Shown in pieces: positions 8,395 to 16,599 of a stretch of 64,000 nucleotides of DNA (its first letter is position 1; every line of letters starts with the position of its first letter). The stretch is from Psychrobacter sp. NG25 (lineage in GTDB: Bacteria; Pseudomonadota; Gammaproteobacteria; Pseudomonadales; Moraxellaceae): NCBI RefSeq assembly GCF_015234355.1, contig NZ_JADGMV010000003.1:62001-126000 (forward strand), given 5' to 3'. The translations under genes and the position numbers were made by a program. Under the pieces are notes generated by a model. That model was not told the origin of the DNA. It saw nothing but the letters and a program-made list of their open reading frames with translations, and searched no databases.

Positions 8395-9534
8395 CTAGGC
8401 AGCTCCAACGTTGGCGAACAGTGTACGGTCTTTGACAATATCACCACTAGCGGCCACACGTTGTTTCTGTGATTCGGCAAAATCAAGCATGCGCTGTAAA
8501 GGTTTTTTGGCTGCTACTGCTAGCTCATGTGTCATTAGAACCTCACCGCTTTGATTGGTCAAGCACTGCTCGATACCTTTTAATCCGTTCATTGCCATCC
8601 AAGGGCAAAACGCACAGCTTTTGCAATTGGCACTTTCACCAGCAGTAGGCGCCGCCAAAAATCGCTTAGTGGGCGAGCGCTTTTGCATTTCGTGTAATAT
8701 GCCCAAATCGGTAGCGACGATAAAGGTATCTGCATCCATCTCATAGGTTGACTGTAATAGTTTGCTGGTAGAGCCGACCACATCTGCCAACTCAACAACG
8801 CTATCAGGCGACTCAGGATGTACCAAGACTTTGGCGTTTGGATACTCCTCTTTTAATTGCAGGAGTTCGGTTGCCTTAAACTCATTATGTACGAGGCAAG
8901 ACCCTTGCCAAAGCAACATATCTGCACCAGTCTCACGCGCGATGTATTTACCCAAATGACGGTCAGGTCCCCAAATGATAGCTTCACCTTGAGCATGTAA
9001 GTGACGGACGATGTCGATACCAACAGACGAGGTCACTACCCAGTCTGCACGTGCTTTGACCGCGGCGCTGGTATTGGCATACACCACCACAATACGCTCA
9101 GGATGCGCATCACAAAAGGCTGAAAACTCATCAGCAGGGCAGCCCAAATCAAGCGAACACTCGGCTTCCAAATCTGGCATCAGTACGGTCTTTTCCATAC
9201 TTAAAATTTTTGCCGACTCACCCATAAAGCGCACACCTGCGACTACCAATGTCTGTGCACTGTGCGCTTGACCAAAGCGTGCCATCTCAAGCGAATCACC
9301 GACACAGCCACCAGTCGCCAATGCCAAATCCTGAATAAAAGGATCGACATAATAATGTGCGACCAGTACGGCGTTATTGTCTTTTAATAATTGCTTAATA
9401 TTTTCTTCAACCACGATACGCTCTGAACGCGGCAGATCTGCTGGCATCTTAGCTTTGGCATACTCGATATTCATTTTAGTCGCAATGCGGTTGTCATTGC
9501 TCATGATGGGTGCGTCATAGGGATAAGTTTTCAT
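8395..9534 (-). CDS. nadA: Quinolinate synthase NadA
   Basis: This 379-residue iron-sulfur enzyme condenses iminoaspartate with dihydroxyacetone phosphate to quinolinate. Recognisable motifs are [16 protein letters not shown], the FMGESAKIL segment, [14 protein letters not shown] and the C-terminal [10 protein letters not shown] cysteines that help hold the 4Fe-4S cluster. The ATG at 9534 has an AAGG about nine bases upstream; a TTG at 9597 would add 21 poorly conserved residues and overlap a repeat. It is the first gene of nadA-nadB. Upstream lie a dispersed repeat and an NrtR-type palindrome, which suggests NAD-responsive repression. Confidence 0.95.
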   Translation of the reverse strand: MKTYPYDAPIMSNDNRIATKMNIEYAKAKMPADLPRSERIVVEENIKQLLKDNNAVLVAHYYVDPFIQDLALATGGCVGDSLEMARFGQAHSAQTLVVAGVRFMGESAKILSMEKTVLMPDLEAECSLDLGCPADEFSAFCDAHPERIVVVYANTSAAVKARADWVVTSSVGIDIVRHLHAQGEAIIWGPDRHLGKYIARETGADMLLWQGSCLVHNEFKATELLQLKEEYPNAKVLVHPESPDSVVELADVVGSTSKLLQSTYEMDADTFIVATDLGILHEMQKRSPTKRFLAAPTAGESANCKSCAFCPWMAMNGLKGIEQCLTNQSGEVLMTHELAVAAKKPLQRMLDFAESQKQRVAASGDIVKDRTLFANVGAA

Positions 9535-9584
9535 AAGTGCAAACCTTGTGTGCGATAACGACACGTTATATGCCGCTAAAAATG

Positions 9585-9675
9585 ATACCAACCTCAAAAA
9601 TATGATTAGCCGTATTAAACTCGTTCAGTCTACTAGGCGTAGTGCTGACGATCGTTCTGCTTACTATTGTTATTT
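9585..9675 (-). repeat. Dispersed intergenic repeat, copy 1 (subfamily A)
   Basis: Read on the minus strand it has the core ACTACGCCTAGTAGACT followed by a GAGTTTAATACGGCTAAT stretch shared with copies at 17996-18091 and 41617-41710. It lies between the NrtR palindrome and nadA, so it would be part of the nadA leader. Confidence 0.7.
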
Positions 9676-9727
9676 TAAGGAGTAATAAAAGTCGCCTAAA
9701 TACAGCTTTAAAGTAAACAAGCTTTTA

Positions 9728-9748
9728 TTATGCTCATTTTGAGCATAA
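9728..9748. promoter_or_regulatory. NrtR-type operator palindrome between nadA and nrtR
   Basis: A perfect inverted repeat with arms TTATGCTCA and TGAGCATAA around a three-base spacer. It lies in the divergent nadA/nrtR intergenic region. A near copy lies upstream of nadC at 11074-11094. The shared sequence, NAD gene context and adjacent nrtR make this the probable NrtR binding site. Confidence 0.75.
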
Positions 9749-9952
9749 ATACAAGTGGTTTTTTATATTCTGCTTTCTGTACAGTAGGTATTTATGAAAA
9801 ATATGCTCTATCACTTTTGCCTTCAGCCGCTTATATTTACATCGGTAGACTATGATATTTTCAGATTCAAGCTATACTGATTCGTACTATAAATAACAAG
9901 TGTAATGGATTTCTTATTGCACGCTCAAAGTTAAAAGGTAATTACTAACATC

Positions 9953-10969
9953 ATGACGTTGTCTTATTCACATGCGCATCAGCAGGGTAGCGGTACTACT
10001 GAGGTTGTTGCGGTTTTGGTTGCGATTACGGATCATACCGCCCGAGTTTTAACAGTTGATCAAGGCAAGTTATTGCCCAATGGACCACTCATGCCATTAC
10101 ATCGCTCACTGCAAGCTGGTGTGCGCCAATGGGTTGAGGAACAGACGCAGCAACCGCTTGGCTATTTGGAACAGTTATATACCTTTGTTGATACCAATAG
10201 GCGTAATATTGACGGCCATGCATTGGTTTACGTAAGCTACTTGGGCTTGGTGCAAGAGACGCAAATGCAGGCGCTCCAAAGCAAAGCCCTATGGCGAGAT
10301 TGGTATGATTATTTTCCATGGGAAAATCACCTAGATGGTATGCCAAATATCATTATGGATTTTATTGTGCCGGCATTATTGGACTGGGCAAATAGTGCAC
10401 CAGACTCAATTGCTCAGCAGCGCCGTCGTCAGCGTATTCATTTATGTTGGGGTGTGGATACTGAGCTCTTAGACTCAGCTCAAGATAAAAATACCTATCA
10501 TCAATCAAGTACCATTAACGGTTATGATTGGGTCTCAGAGCATGTATTACTGCGCTATGAGATGCTTTATGAAGCAGGCTTAATTCCAGAATCATCTAAC
10601 TATCAGCCGCAAAAACTGCCAAAGAATTGGGCACAAATCATAGGTACACCGATGTACTATGATCATCGCCGCGTCATTGCAACTGCCATCTCAAGGCTAC
10701 GTGCCAAGATTGAATACCGACCACTTATTTTTGGTCTCATTCCAGATGTCTTTACGTTGTCGCAACTGCAGCAGAGTGTCGAAGCGCTCTCAGGAGTGCG
10801 CTTGCACAAGCAAAATTTCCGCCGTCTGCTAGATTCACAAAACTTAGTGACAGAAACCGGTCAGAGTAGCAGTGCCCAACGTGGTCGTCCTGCCAAGCTT
10901 TATCGATTTTGCCATGATATCGAACTGCAAAGTTTATTGATGGACAGCAAGTTGCCTAAACGTAAGTAG
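9953..10969 (+). CDS. nrtR: NrtR-type transcriptional regulator of NAD metabolism
   Basis: This 338-residue protein has an N-terminal Nudix-like domain (residues about 15-150) and a C-terminal winged-helix part (about 230-330). The Nudix box is degenerate: the region around GPLMPLHRS and RQWVEEQT lacks the catalytic glutamate pattern. That fits NrtR regulators, which bind ADP-ribose or related ligands instead of hydrolysing them. It stands between nadAB (divergent) and nadC (downstream, same strand), and identical palindromes precede both targets. The expected role is repressor of NAD synthesis genes. An ADP-ribose hydrolase is the alternative but is less likely given the motif loss. Confidence 0.85.
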   Translation: MTLSYSHAHQQGSGTTEVVAVLVAITDHTARVLTVDQGKLLPNGPLMPLHRSLQAGVRQWVEEQTQQPLGYLEQLYTFVDTNRRNIDGHALVYVSYLGLVQETQMQALQSKALWRDWYDYFPWENHLDGMPNIIMDFIVPALLDWANSAPDSIAQQRRRQRIHLCWGVDTELLDSAQDKNTYHQSSTINGYDWVSEHVLLRYEMLYEAGLIPESSNYQPQKLPKNWAQIIGTPMYYDHRRVIATAISRLRAKIEYRPLIFGLIPDVFTLSQLQQSVEALSGVRLHKQNFRRLLDSQNLVTETGQSSSAQRGRPAKLYRFCHDIELQSLLMDSKLPKRK

Positions 10970-11073
10970 GTTTAAATAAGCGGTAAGTGCTCTCATGTTT
11001 TTATGACTATTCGCTTTTAGCAGCTGCATGAAATACTTCATTTCCTTGCAGTACTGTCAACTTTACGCTATAT

Positions 11074-11094
11074 TTATGCTCATTTTGAGTTTAA
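11074..11094. promoter_or_regulatory. NrtR-type operator upstream of nadC
   Basis: TTATGCTCA, three bases, TGAGTTTAA: the left arm and the inner TGAG are identical to the nadA/nrtR palindrome, and the right arm departs at two positions. It overlaps the expected -35 region of the nadC promoter, a good place for repression. Confidence 0.7.
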
Positions 11095-11114
11095 TTAAAT
11101 TGAACCGATATCAA

Positions 11115-11120
11115 TATAAT
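11115..11120 (+). promoter_or_regulatory. Probable nadC promoter -10
   Basis: A consensus TATAAT lies 19 bases before the nadC ATG. A weak -35-like TTTAAT at 11091-11096 lies 18 bases upstream and overlaps the operator. The transcript leader would be very short. Confidence 0.5.
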
Positions 11121-11139
11121 GCGTATATAGGGGTGACAA

Positions 11140-12000
11140 ATGACTGTTAAAAAAGAACCTGCATTGGATGAGGTATTACTTAAACCACTGATTGAAGCGG
11201 CCTTGACTGAAGACTTGGGTAGACGTGGTGATATAACATCGCAAGCGACTATCCCTGCTGATTTGCAAGCAAAACTAGAGATTAAGGCGCGGCAAGCAGG
11301 CGTGATATGCGGTATGGACTTAGCGCGTTTATCATTCGCTTTGGTTGATGCTCAGATTGAGTTTATCGCTCAAGTAGATGATGGTGAATTGGTGGATGCT
11401 GGCACAGTATTGGCCAGTGTTAGTGGGAACGCCCGTCATCTATTGACAGCCGAACGTACCGCGCTCAATTTCTTGACGCATCTCAGTGGCATTGCTACAG
11501 ATACCCGAAAAATCGTAGACAGTGTGGCGAAATATCCTGCGCGAATCACTTGTACACGTAAAACCATACCAGGCTTACGAATTGTACAAAAATACGCGGT
11601 ACGCTGCGGTGGTGGGCGCAATCATCGTCTAGGGTTGGATGATGCTATTTTAATCAAAGACAATCATATTGCCATCGCTGGCGATATAAAAACGGCCATT
11701 CAACAAGCCCAAAATTTTGCTGGTCATCTAATTCCTGTGGAAGTGGAAGTAGATACTTTAGAGCAACTTGAGCAAGCGTTAGATGCTGGTGTGAGTTTGG
11801 TGCTTTTGGACAATATGTCACCTGAGGTACTATCAAAGGCAGTAGCAATGTGTAAAGGGCGAGCCAAAACGGAAGCATCAGGTGGTATTACCCCTGCAAC
11901 CGTGGAAGCAGCAGCACAGACAGGCGTTGATTTTATCGCGATGGGTTATCTAACGCACAGTACCACTGCATTGGATATTGGCTTGGATTTTAGCGCATAG
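11140..12000 (+). CDS. nadC: Nicotinate-nucleotide pyrophosphorylase (carboxylating)
   Basis: This 286-residue quinolinate phosphoribosyltransferase converts quinolinate and PRPP to nicotinate mononucleotide, the third step after NadB and NadA. Family signatures are AERTALNFLTHLSGIAT, TRKTIPGLR, the RCGGGRNHR active-site stretch, ILIKDNHI, and the C-terminal EASGGI and IAMGYLTHS segments. A strong ribosome-binding site (AGGGG) precedes the ATG. Length is normal for the family. It is transcribed apart from nadAB, with its own operator and promoter. Confidence 0.97.
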   Translation: MTVKKEPALDEVLLKPLIEAALTEDLGRRGDITSQATIPADLQAKLEIKARQAGVICGMDLARLSFALVDAQIEFIAQVDDGELVDAGTVLASVSGNARHLLTAERTALNFLTHLSGIATDTRKIVDSVAKYPARITCTRKTIPGLRIVQKYAVRCGGGRNHRLGLDDAILIKDNHIAIAGDIKTAIQQAQNFAGHLIPVEVEVDTLEQLEQALDAGVSLVLLDNMSPEVLSKAVAMCKGRAKTEASGGITPATVEAAAQTGVDFIAMGYLTHSTTALDIGLDFSA

Positions 12001-12109
12001 GTAAGTGACTGAATTTTCATGGTAAAAAATCTATTTATCTTATGTATAAAGCTGATTAGAAGCGTTGCTCTGCACTTAACTTTTTTAATGAGATGGTACA
12101 GAGGAATTA

Positions 12110-12168
12110 GGGCGTGTCTTCATTTTTAACCCATTTAACAGTTATGATTCGAATTGAGGACACGCGTT
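12110..12168. repeat. Short inverted-repeat element with GCGTGTC ends (MITE or IS-remnant-like), copy 1
   Basis: About 59 bases begin with GGGCGTGTCTTC and end with GAGGACACGCGT, giving inverted ends that share GCGTGTC. TA lies on both sides. A related element lies at 36304-36351. There is no coding capacity. The rest of the nadC-marC gap (12001-12332) shows nothing else convincing. Confidence 0.55.
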
Positions 12169-12332
12169 AAGCAAAGTTAATGATTTTATTAGCTTATCTG
12201 CCTATGTTACAATACAAGCTACAATGCTATTTTTAATCAGATATAGTTTTAGTCAGATACTGGGTCATCGTTGCACTCGCACGATGGCCTTACTTTTTTC
12301 AGCAGTTGTATCAATAAACAAGCGAGCGCTCA

Positions 12333-12974
12333 GTGAATACTGAAATCATCAAGATAATCTTAGCCTTTTTGGTACTGATTAATCCCTTTAGCGCTTTGAC
12401 GTTATTTTTGGATTTGACCCGCGGTTATTCAATGAATAACCGACGTAAAGTCGCGCGTGTGGCTTGTTTAACGATTTTTATTACGATTAGCTTTTTTACC
12501 GTAGCAGGTGAGTCATTACTCAAGATATTGGGAATCTCTATTGGTTCGTTCCAGCTGGCGGGCGGTATTTTAGTGTTCTTGATTGCCCTGAATATGATGA
12601 ATGGTGAAGGTAATCCAGTTAAACCTGACCAAGAAAATTTCGATGTCGATCATGTACAGGACTCCCCAGTCTCAATGGCAGCAGCCGTCGTTCCACTCGC
12701 TATTCCAATGATGATTGGGCCGGGCGGTATCTCAACGGTGATTATTTATTCTTCACAAGTTTCTGGTGTACTACAAGTATCGGCCATATTAATAGCTGGG
12801 TTGTTGATCAGTTTGTTTTGTTATTTGGCATTGATGGCAGCAGGTCGTATTAGCCGTTTATTGGGTGATACAGGACTCAACATTATGAGTAGAATCATGG
12901 GTATGTTATTGGCGGCAGTTTCTATTGAAATCATCGTTAATGGCCTACGCACGCTGTTTCCTGCTTTGGTCTAA
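12333..12974 (+). CDS. MarC family inner-membrane protein
   Basis: This 213-residue protein has about six hydrophobic segments and the MarC/YhgN family pattern. The N-terminal half has LVLINPFSAL with a polar residue inside the helix, and this is echoed by the PLAIPMMIGPGGIST segment in the second half. The family is annotated as possible transporters, but the substrate is unsettled. Translation starts at a GTG; no better start lies upstream in frame. It stands alone between nadC and the monooxygenase gene. Confidence 0.85.
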   Translation: MNTEIIKIILAFLVLINPFSALTLFLDLTRGYSMNNRRKVARVACLTIFITISFFTVAGESLLKILGISIGSFQLAGGILVFLIALNMMNGEGNPVKPDQENFDVDHVQDSPVSMAAAVVPLAIPMMIGPGGISTVIIYSSQVSGVLQVSAILIAGLLISLFCYLALMAAGRISRLLGDTGLNIMSRIMGMLLAAVSIEIIVNGLRTLFPALV

Positions 12975-13107
12975 CGAAAAGATTGGTTCCCTATACGCTT
13001 GCCTAAAATATTTAGAATTACCCCCTCAATTTTTAGGTTGTAAAAAAAGCTTACCGCTTACTCCTACTATCAGCTAAAAACCTCTAAAACTCTTCAAAAC
13101 TTTTGAA

Positions 13108-13146
13108 TATTCTATAAAAGTGGCTAAAAGCGATTTTTATAGAATA
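13108..13146. promoter_or_regulatory. Large inverted repeat upstream of the FMO gene
   Basis: Two perfect 12-base arms (TATTCTATAAAA at 13108-13119 and its complement at 13135-13146) are separated by 15 bases. It lies about 105 bases before the monooxygenase start and about 130 bases after the marC stop. It could be a two-site operator or an AT-rich terminator hairpin for marC. Confidence 0.4.
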
Positions 13147-13250
13147 GCTATGTCTAAAATAACGGTATCAATCACCAAAAGTATGCGAAAAAACACAACC
13201 CATAAAAATATGTTACAGTGGAGGAACAACTAATATCATAGGAGTTAATT

Positions 13251-14633
13251 TTGAGTAACAAAAGAATTGCTATTTTAGGGGCAGGTCCAAGTGGTTTAGC
13301 ACAATTACGCGCTTTTGAGGCGGCACGATTGGCTGGTGCAACCGACTTACCTGAGATAGTTTGTTATGAAAAGCAAAATGCTATTGGCGGTATGTGGAAC
13401 TATAGTTGGCGTACTGGTTTAGATAGAAACGGTGAACCCGTCCACGGTAGTATGTACCGTTATTTGTGGTCCAATGGTCCAAAAGAGTGCTTAGAGTTTG
13501 CCGACTATTCGTTTGATGAACACTTTGGAGAAGCCATCCCTTCATACCCGCCACGTGAAGTCTTAAAAGACTACATCATGGGGCGTATCGATAAACAAGA
13601 TATCCAAAAATACATCCGTTTTGAATGCCCTGTACGTTGGGTATCATTTGACGATGACACACAAAAATTCACCGTGACGGTGATGAATCATAAAACCAAT
13701 GAGCAAGAAGTTGAAGAGTTTGATTATGTGGTGGTAGCGACTGGTCACTTTTCAACGCCAAATATGCCATATTTTGAAGGACTGGAAACGTTCCCAGGTC
13801 GTATCCTACATGCTCATGATTTCCGTGATGCATTAGAGTTCAAAGATGAAGACATTCTACTGATTGGTAGTAGTTATTCAGCCGAAGATATTGGCACGCA
13901 GTGTTATAAGTATGGCACCAAATCAGTAACCATTAGCTATCGCACACAAGCACTGGGTTATGACTGGCCAGAGGGTATCAAAGAGGTTCCTTTAGTCACT
14001 CATTTTGAAGATGACGTGGCGCATTTTGCTGACGGTACGAGTCAAAAGTTTGACGCTATTATCATGTGTACTGGTTATTTGTTCCACTTTCCGTTTATGC
14101 CAGACGAATTGCGCTTGCAGACGCATAACTGCTTGTATCCAGAAAATCTATACAAAGGTGTCTTTTGGCAGCCCAATCCAAAGCTTATTTATTTAGGTAT
14201 GCAGGATCAGTATTTCACCTTCAATATGTTTGATGCCCAAGCATGGTATGCACGTGACGTCATCATGGATGATATCGAGCTGCCTGACTTGGCGACACGG
14301 ACAGCCGATGAGCAAGAGTGGGTGGCAACCTATGCTAAATGTGTCACAGTTAGCGATTCGATTGACTTTCAGGCGGCTTATATCCGTGATTTGACCAATG
14401 CGACAGACTATCCAGAATTCGCGGTAGAAAAGCAGGGTGAAATCCTAAAAGAGTGGCAAGAAGATAAAACCGACAATATCATGACCTTTAGAGAAAAGGG
14501 CTATCGTTCGACTTTGACAGGTATATTATCTCCTGAGTTACCGGAGCCTTGGTTAGATGTTCTTGATGATTCGCTTGAGCATTTTTTGAATATGTCGCTT
14601 GTGAAGCCTAAAAAATGCAAAAAAGCATCGTAA
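13251..14633 (+). CDS. tmm: Flavin-containing monooxygenase, trimethylamine monooxygenase (Tmm) type
   Basis: This 460-residue FMO has the FAD motif GAGPSG (residues 8-13), the FMO fingerprint FPGRILHAHDF and the NADPH-site stretch IGSSYSAEDIG. The segment MYRYLWSNGPKECLEFADY is characteristic of bacterial Tmm, which oxidises trimethylamine to trimethylamine N-oxide. Length is typical of Tmm. Translation begins at a TTG preceded by AGGAG at a good distance. No TMAO demethylase or transporter gene is nearby, so the enzyme seems to work alone here, perhaps making TMAO as a cold or salt protectant. Other small amines or indole remain possible substrates. Confidence 0.85.
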   Translation: MSNKRIAILGAGPSGLAQLRAFEAARLAGATDLPEIVCYEKQNAIGGMWNYSWRTGLDRNGEPVHGSMYRYLWSNGPKECLEFADYSFDEHFGEAIPSYPPREVLKDYIMGRIDKQDIQKYIRFECPVRWVSFDDDTQKFTVTVMNHKTNEQEVEEFDYVVVATGHFSTPNMPYFEGLETFPGRILHAHDFRDALEFKDEDILLIGSSYSAEDIGTQCYKYGTKSVTISYRTQALGYDWPEGIKEVPLVTHFEDDVAHFADGTSQKFDAIIMCTGYLFHFPFMPDELRLQTHNCLYPENLYKGVFWQPNPKLIYLGMQDQYFTFNMFDAQAWYARDVIMDDIELPDLATRTADEQEWVATYAKCVTVSDSIDFQAAYIRDLTNATDYPEFAVEKQGEILKEWQEDKTDNIMTFREKGYRSTLTGILSPELPEPWLDVLDDSLEHFLNMSLVKPKKCKKAS

Positions 14634-14673
14634 ATAATTGGCATCGCTAACAGTTAGTATTGTCTAAAAAGAT

Positions 14674-14711
14674 AAAAAACCAAATACGTTTCAGCGTGTT
14701 TGGTTTTTTTG
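14674..14711 (+). terminator. Intrinsic terminator after the FMO gene
   Basis: ACCAAATACG and CGTGTTTGGT pair with one G-U around a short loop, flanked by A and T runs. It suits termination on either strand. Confidence 0.85.
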
Positions 14712-14731
14712 TGCACGGTACATTCAGCTAC

Positions 14732-14839
14732 TATAGTCGGTTTAATATTATTTGGATACAAGGAAGGAGAGCGAAAGTACTACAAGTAGTAGAATAAGCG
14801 AGACTGACACAGTATCCAGTTTATAGAGGATTGACTATA
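14732..14839 (+). repeat. Dispersed intergenic repeat, copy 2
   Basis: It begins TATAGTC and ends TTGACTATA (terminal inverted repeats), with the core AGTACTACAAGTAGTAGAAT and AAGCGAGACTGACACAGTA. It ends two bases before the argO stop codon on the other strand. Confidence 0.8.
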
Positions 14840-14841
14840 TA

Positions 14842-15444
14842 TTAACTATTATATAAGTGCCAAGCCAAATACAGCATCAGTATGCCGACTAGAGCATCGA
14901 GGATATTCCATGATTTTGGCTTTGCAAACAAAGGTCTGAGTAGTCGTGCCGCATAACCCAATGCAAAAAAGAAAAAGAATGAAGCACTAACGGCACCCAC
15001 ACCAAAGGCCAATTTGCTACTAGCACCCGTTGAAACCATGCCAACGAGTACCAAGGTATCTAAATAGACGTGTGGGTTGAGCCACGTAAAGCCAAAGCAT
15101 AGCAATAGTGCTTTTTTTAAGCTGGTGACAACTTGACCATCGACAGTCATTGCATGTGAGCGTCGGACGCTGGCATATAAGCTTTGTAGTCCGTAGACCA
15201 GCAAAAACAGCGCGCCTGCTAGTCGGGCTATATTTACCGCTTGTGGATAGCGAGCGGTTACAGCACCAAATCCAGCAACGCCTGCCGAGATCAATAACGC
15301 ATCACTAACGGCACAGAATAAGCAGATGAAAAAGACGTGTTCACGTTTGATACCCTGTTTAAGTACAAAGGCGTTTTGTGATCCAATCGCTAAGATGAGC
15401 GATAGACCAAGTAAAAAGCCAGAAGTATAGTCAGTCGCATTCAT
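14842..15444 (-). CDS. argO: LysE/ArgO family amino acid exporter
   Basis: This 200-residue inner-membrane protein has about six hydrophobic segments. The N-terminus has the LysE/ArgO hallmark GLSLILAIGSQNAFVLKQG, followed by the CAVSDALLISAG segment and FTWLNPHVYLDT in the middle. ArgO of E. coli exports arginine and canavanine, and LysE exports lysine and arginine. The NPHVYLDT pattern is that of the ArgO side, but the exact substrate is inferred. No LysR-type regulator (ArgP) lies beside it. Confidence 0.85.
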   Translation of the reverse strand: MNATDYTSGFLLGLSLILAIGSQNAFVLKQGIKREHVFFICLFCAVSDALLISAGVAGFGAVTARYPQAVNIARLAGALFLLVYGLQSLYASVRRSHAMTVDGQVVTSLKKALLLCFGFTWLNPHVYLDTLVLVGMVSTGASSKLAFGVGAVSASFFFFFALGYAARLLRPLFAKPKSWNILDALVGILMLYLAWHLYNS

Positions 15445-15590
15445 AGTAATGTACTTATTCTTTTGAAGAGTAGGAATATTGACACTTTGCTTACTGGCAG
15501 TGCCAAAAAAAGCTGTTAAGATACGTTATTGAATTAATATATGCAATACGAGCTCAATTTGAGTGCACGGAATGAGAGGCAAGGTAGGTC

Positions 15591-16379
15591 ATGGTGGTAA
15601 GTTTGACGAGAATACTACAATCATTTGGACAAGCGCCAGATGACTTGCCAACACAAGCGGCCAAGCACGCTCAGGAAATGGGTGCCAGTCAAGTGACAGA
15701 TTCGACGGATATTAGCTCGACTGATATTAGTATGAATCATGACAGTATAAATGATGACAGCGAGCAAGCTGATAGAACGCCTTCTGTATTGACACCGCCC
15801 GAACGTGCCAACCGTATTTGTGATGCATTGGCACAAGTGAGTGATATTCGAACGCCCACGCCTTTGACTGATCGCTATTTGTCCAATCGTGCTCAGATGC
15901 GCCCGACCAATAGACCTCCTTTCGACCCAGATACTTTATGGTATCTCAAACATGGATGCTGTCCGATTATGACTGAGCTTATTGATGTGGTCGATGAGGC
16001 CACGCTAAACGCCATGCCCATTGAGGCTGTGGCAATCCTAGACCGAATCAATGGTAAGTTAAAGCGTTACCGTGAATGGAGCAGCGAGCTCAACGAGCAG
16101 CAACAGCAGCAACATAATGAGCGTCAGTTTGTCATAGATAAGCTGGTGTCCGAGAGTATTCCAGAAGCGCTACATCATTATGAGCAACTACAGCGGTTCA
16201 GCCCGCATCGTACCAAAAACAATATGGTACAAGGCAAGATGACGGCAGGGGATATGCTGACCGATTTGTTTCTTGAGATTGATTATGAGCTTGATGAGTT
16301 GCTAGATGAGTTGCATCAAACGGTGATGAACCGTTTGGCCTCCACGCATCGTTATGTTAAAAGCCGCACGAAAAGTTAG
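15591..16379 (+). CDS. Uncharacterised protein, first of three tandem paralogues
   Basis: I do not recognise this 262-residue protein. It has no signal peptide or membrane helix. Residues 30-70 are Ser/Asp/Thr-rich and probably disordered. The C-terminal half is helical: a Gln-rich coil (NEQQQQQHNE), then RQFVIDKLVSESIPEALHHY and LFLEIDYELDELLDEL, ending HRYVKSR. The same C-terminal pattern recurs in the two following genes, so all three share one domain. It has some likeness to XpaC-type helical domains, but that is a guess. A terminator separates it from the second paralogue. Confidence 0.75.
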   Translation: MVVSLTRILQSFGQAPDDLPTQAAKHAQEMGASQVTDSTDISSTDISMNHDSINDDSEQADRTPSVLTPPERANRICDALAQVSDIRTPTPLTDRYLSNRAQMRPTNRPPFDPDTLWYLKHGCCPIMTELIDVVDEATLNAMPIEAVAILDRINGKLKRYREWSSELNEQQQQQHNERQFVIDKLVSESIPEALHHYEQLQRFSPHRTKNNMVQGKMTAGDMLTDLFLEIDYELDELLDELHQTVMNRLASTHRYVKSRTKS

Positions 16380-16465
16380 TTAGTAATGGCTTAAATGATC
16401 ATTGTCAATTTAAGACAGCTAAGTACCATTAAATCCAATCGACTCACTATGATGCATAATAATAT

Positions 16466-16492
16466 AGGGCTTTAACAAAGCCTTATTTTTTT
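16466..16492 (+). terminator. Intrinsic terminator between the first and second paralogues
   Basis: AGGGCTTT and AAAGCCTT form a short stem with a three-base loop, followed by a run of T. It suggests that the first paralogue gene is transcribed separately from the next two. Confidence 0.75.
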
Positions 16493-16599
16493 GTTTAATA
16501 ATAGCAATTCATAAAAATATGAAAGGCCTAAGCATCAAGATGTATCAAAAATAATAATAAGCTTGCCATAAAATTCTGCTAAATAATAAGGACAGTCTA

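Noticed and set aside
15548-15567. Possible third NrtR box upstream of the gene at 15591 (GCTCA, three bases, TGAGT)
   Set aside because: Only the inner ten bases fit; the outer TTAT/ATAA parts of the two good boxes are absent, and the gene is unrelated to NAD metabolism.
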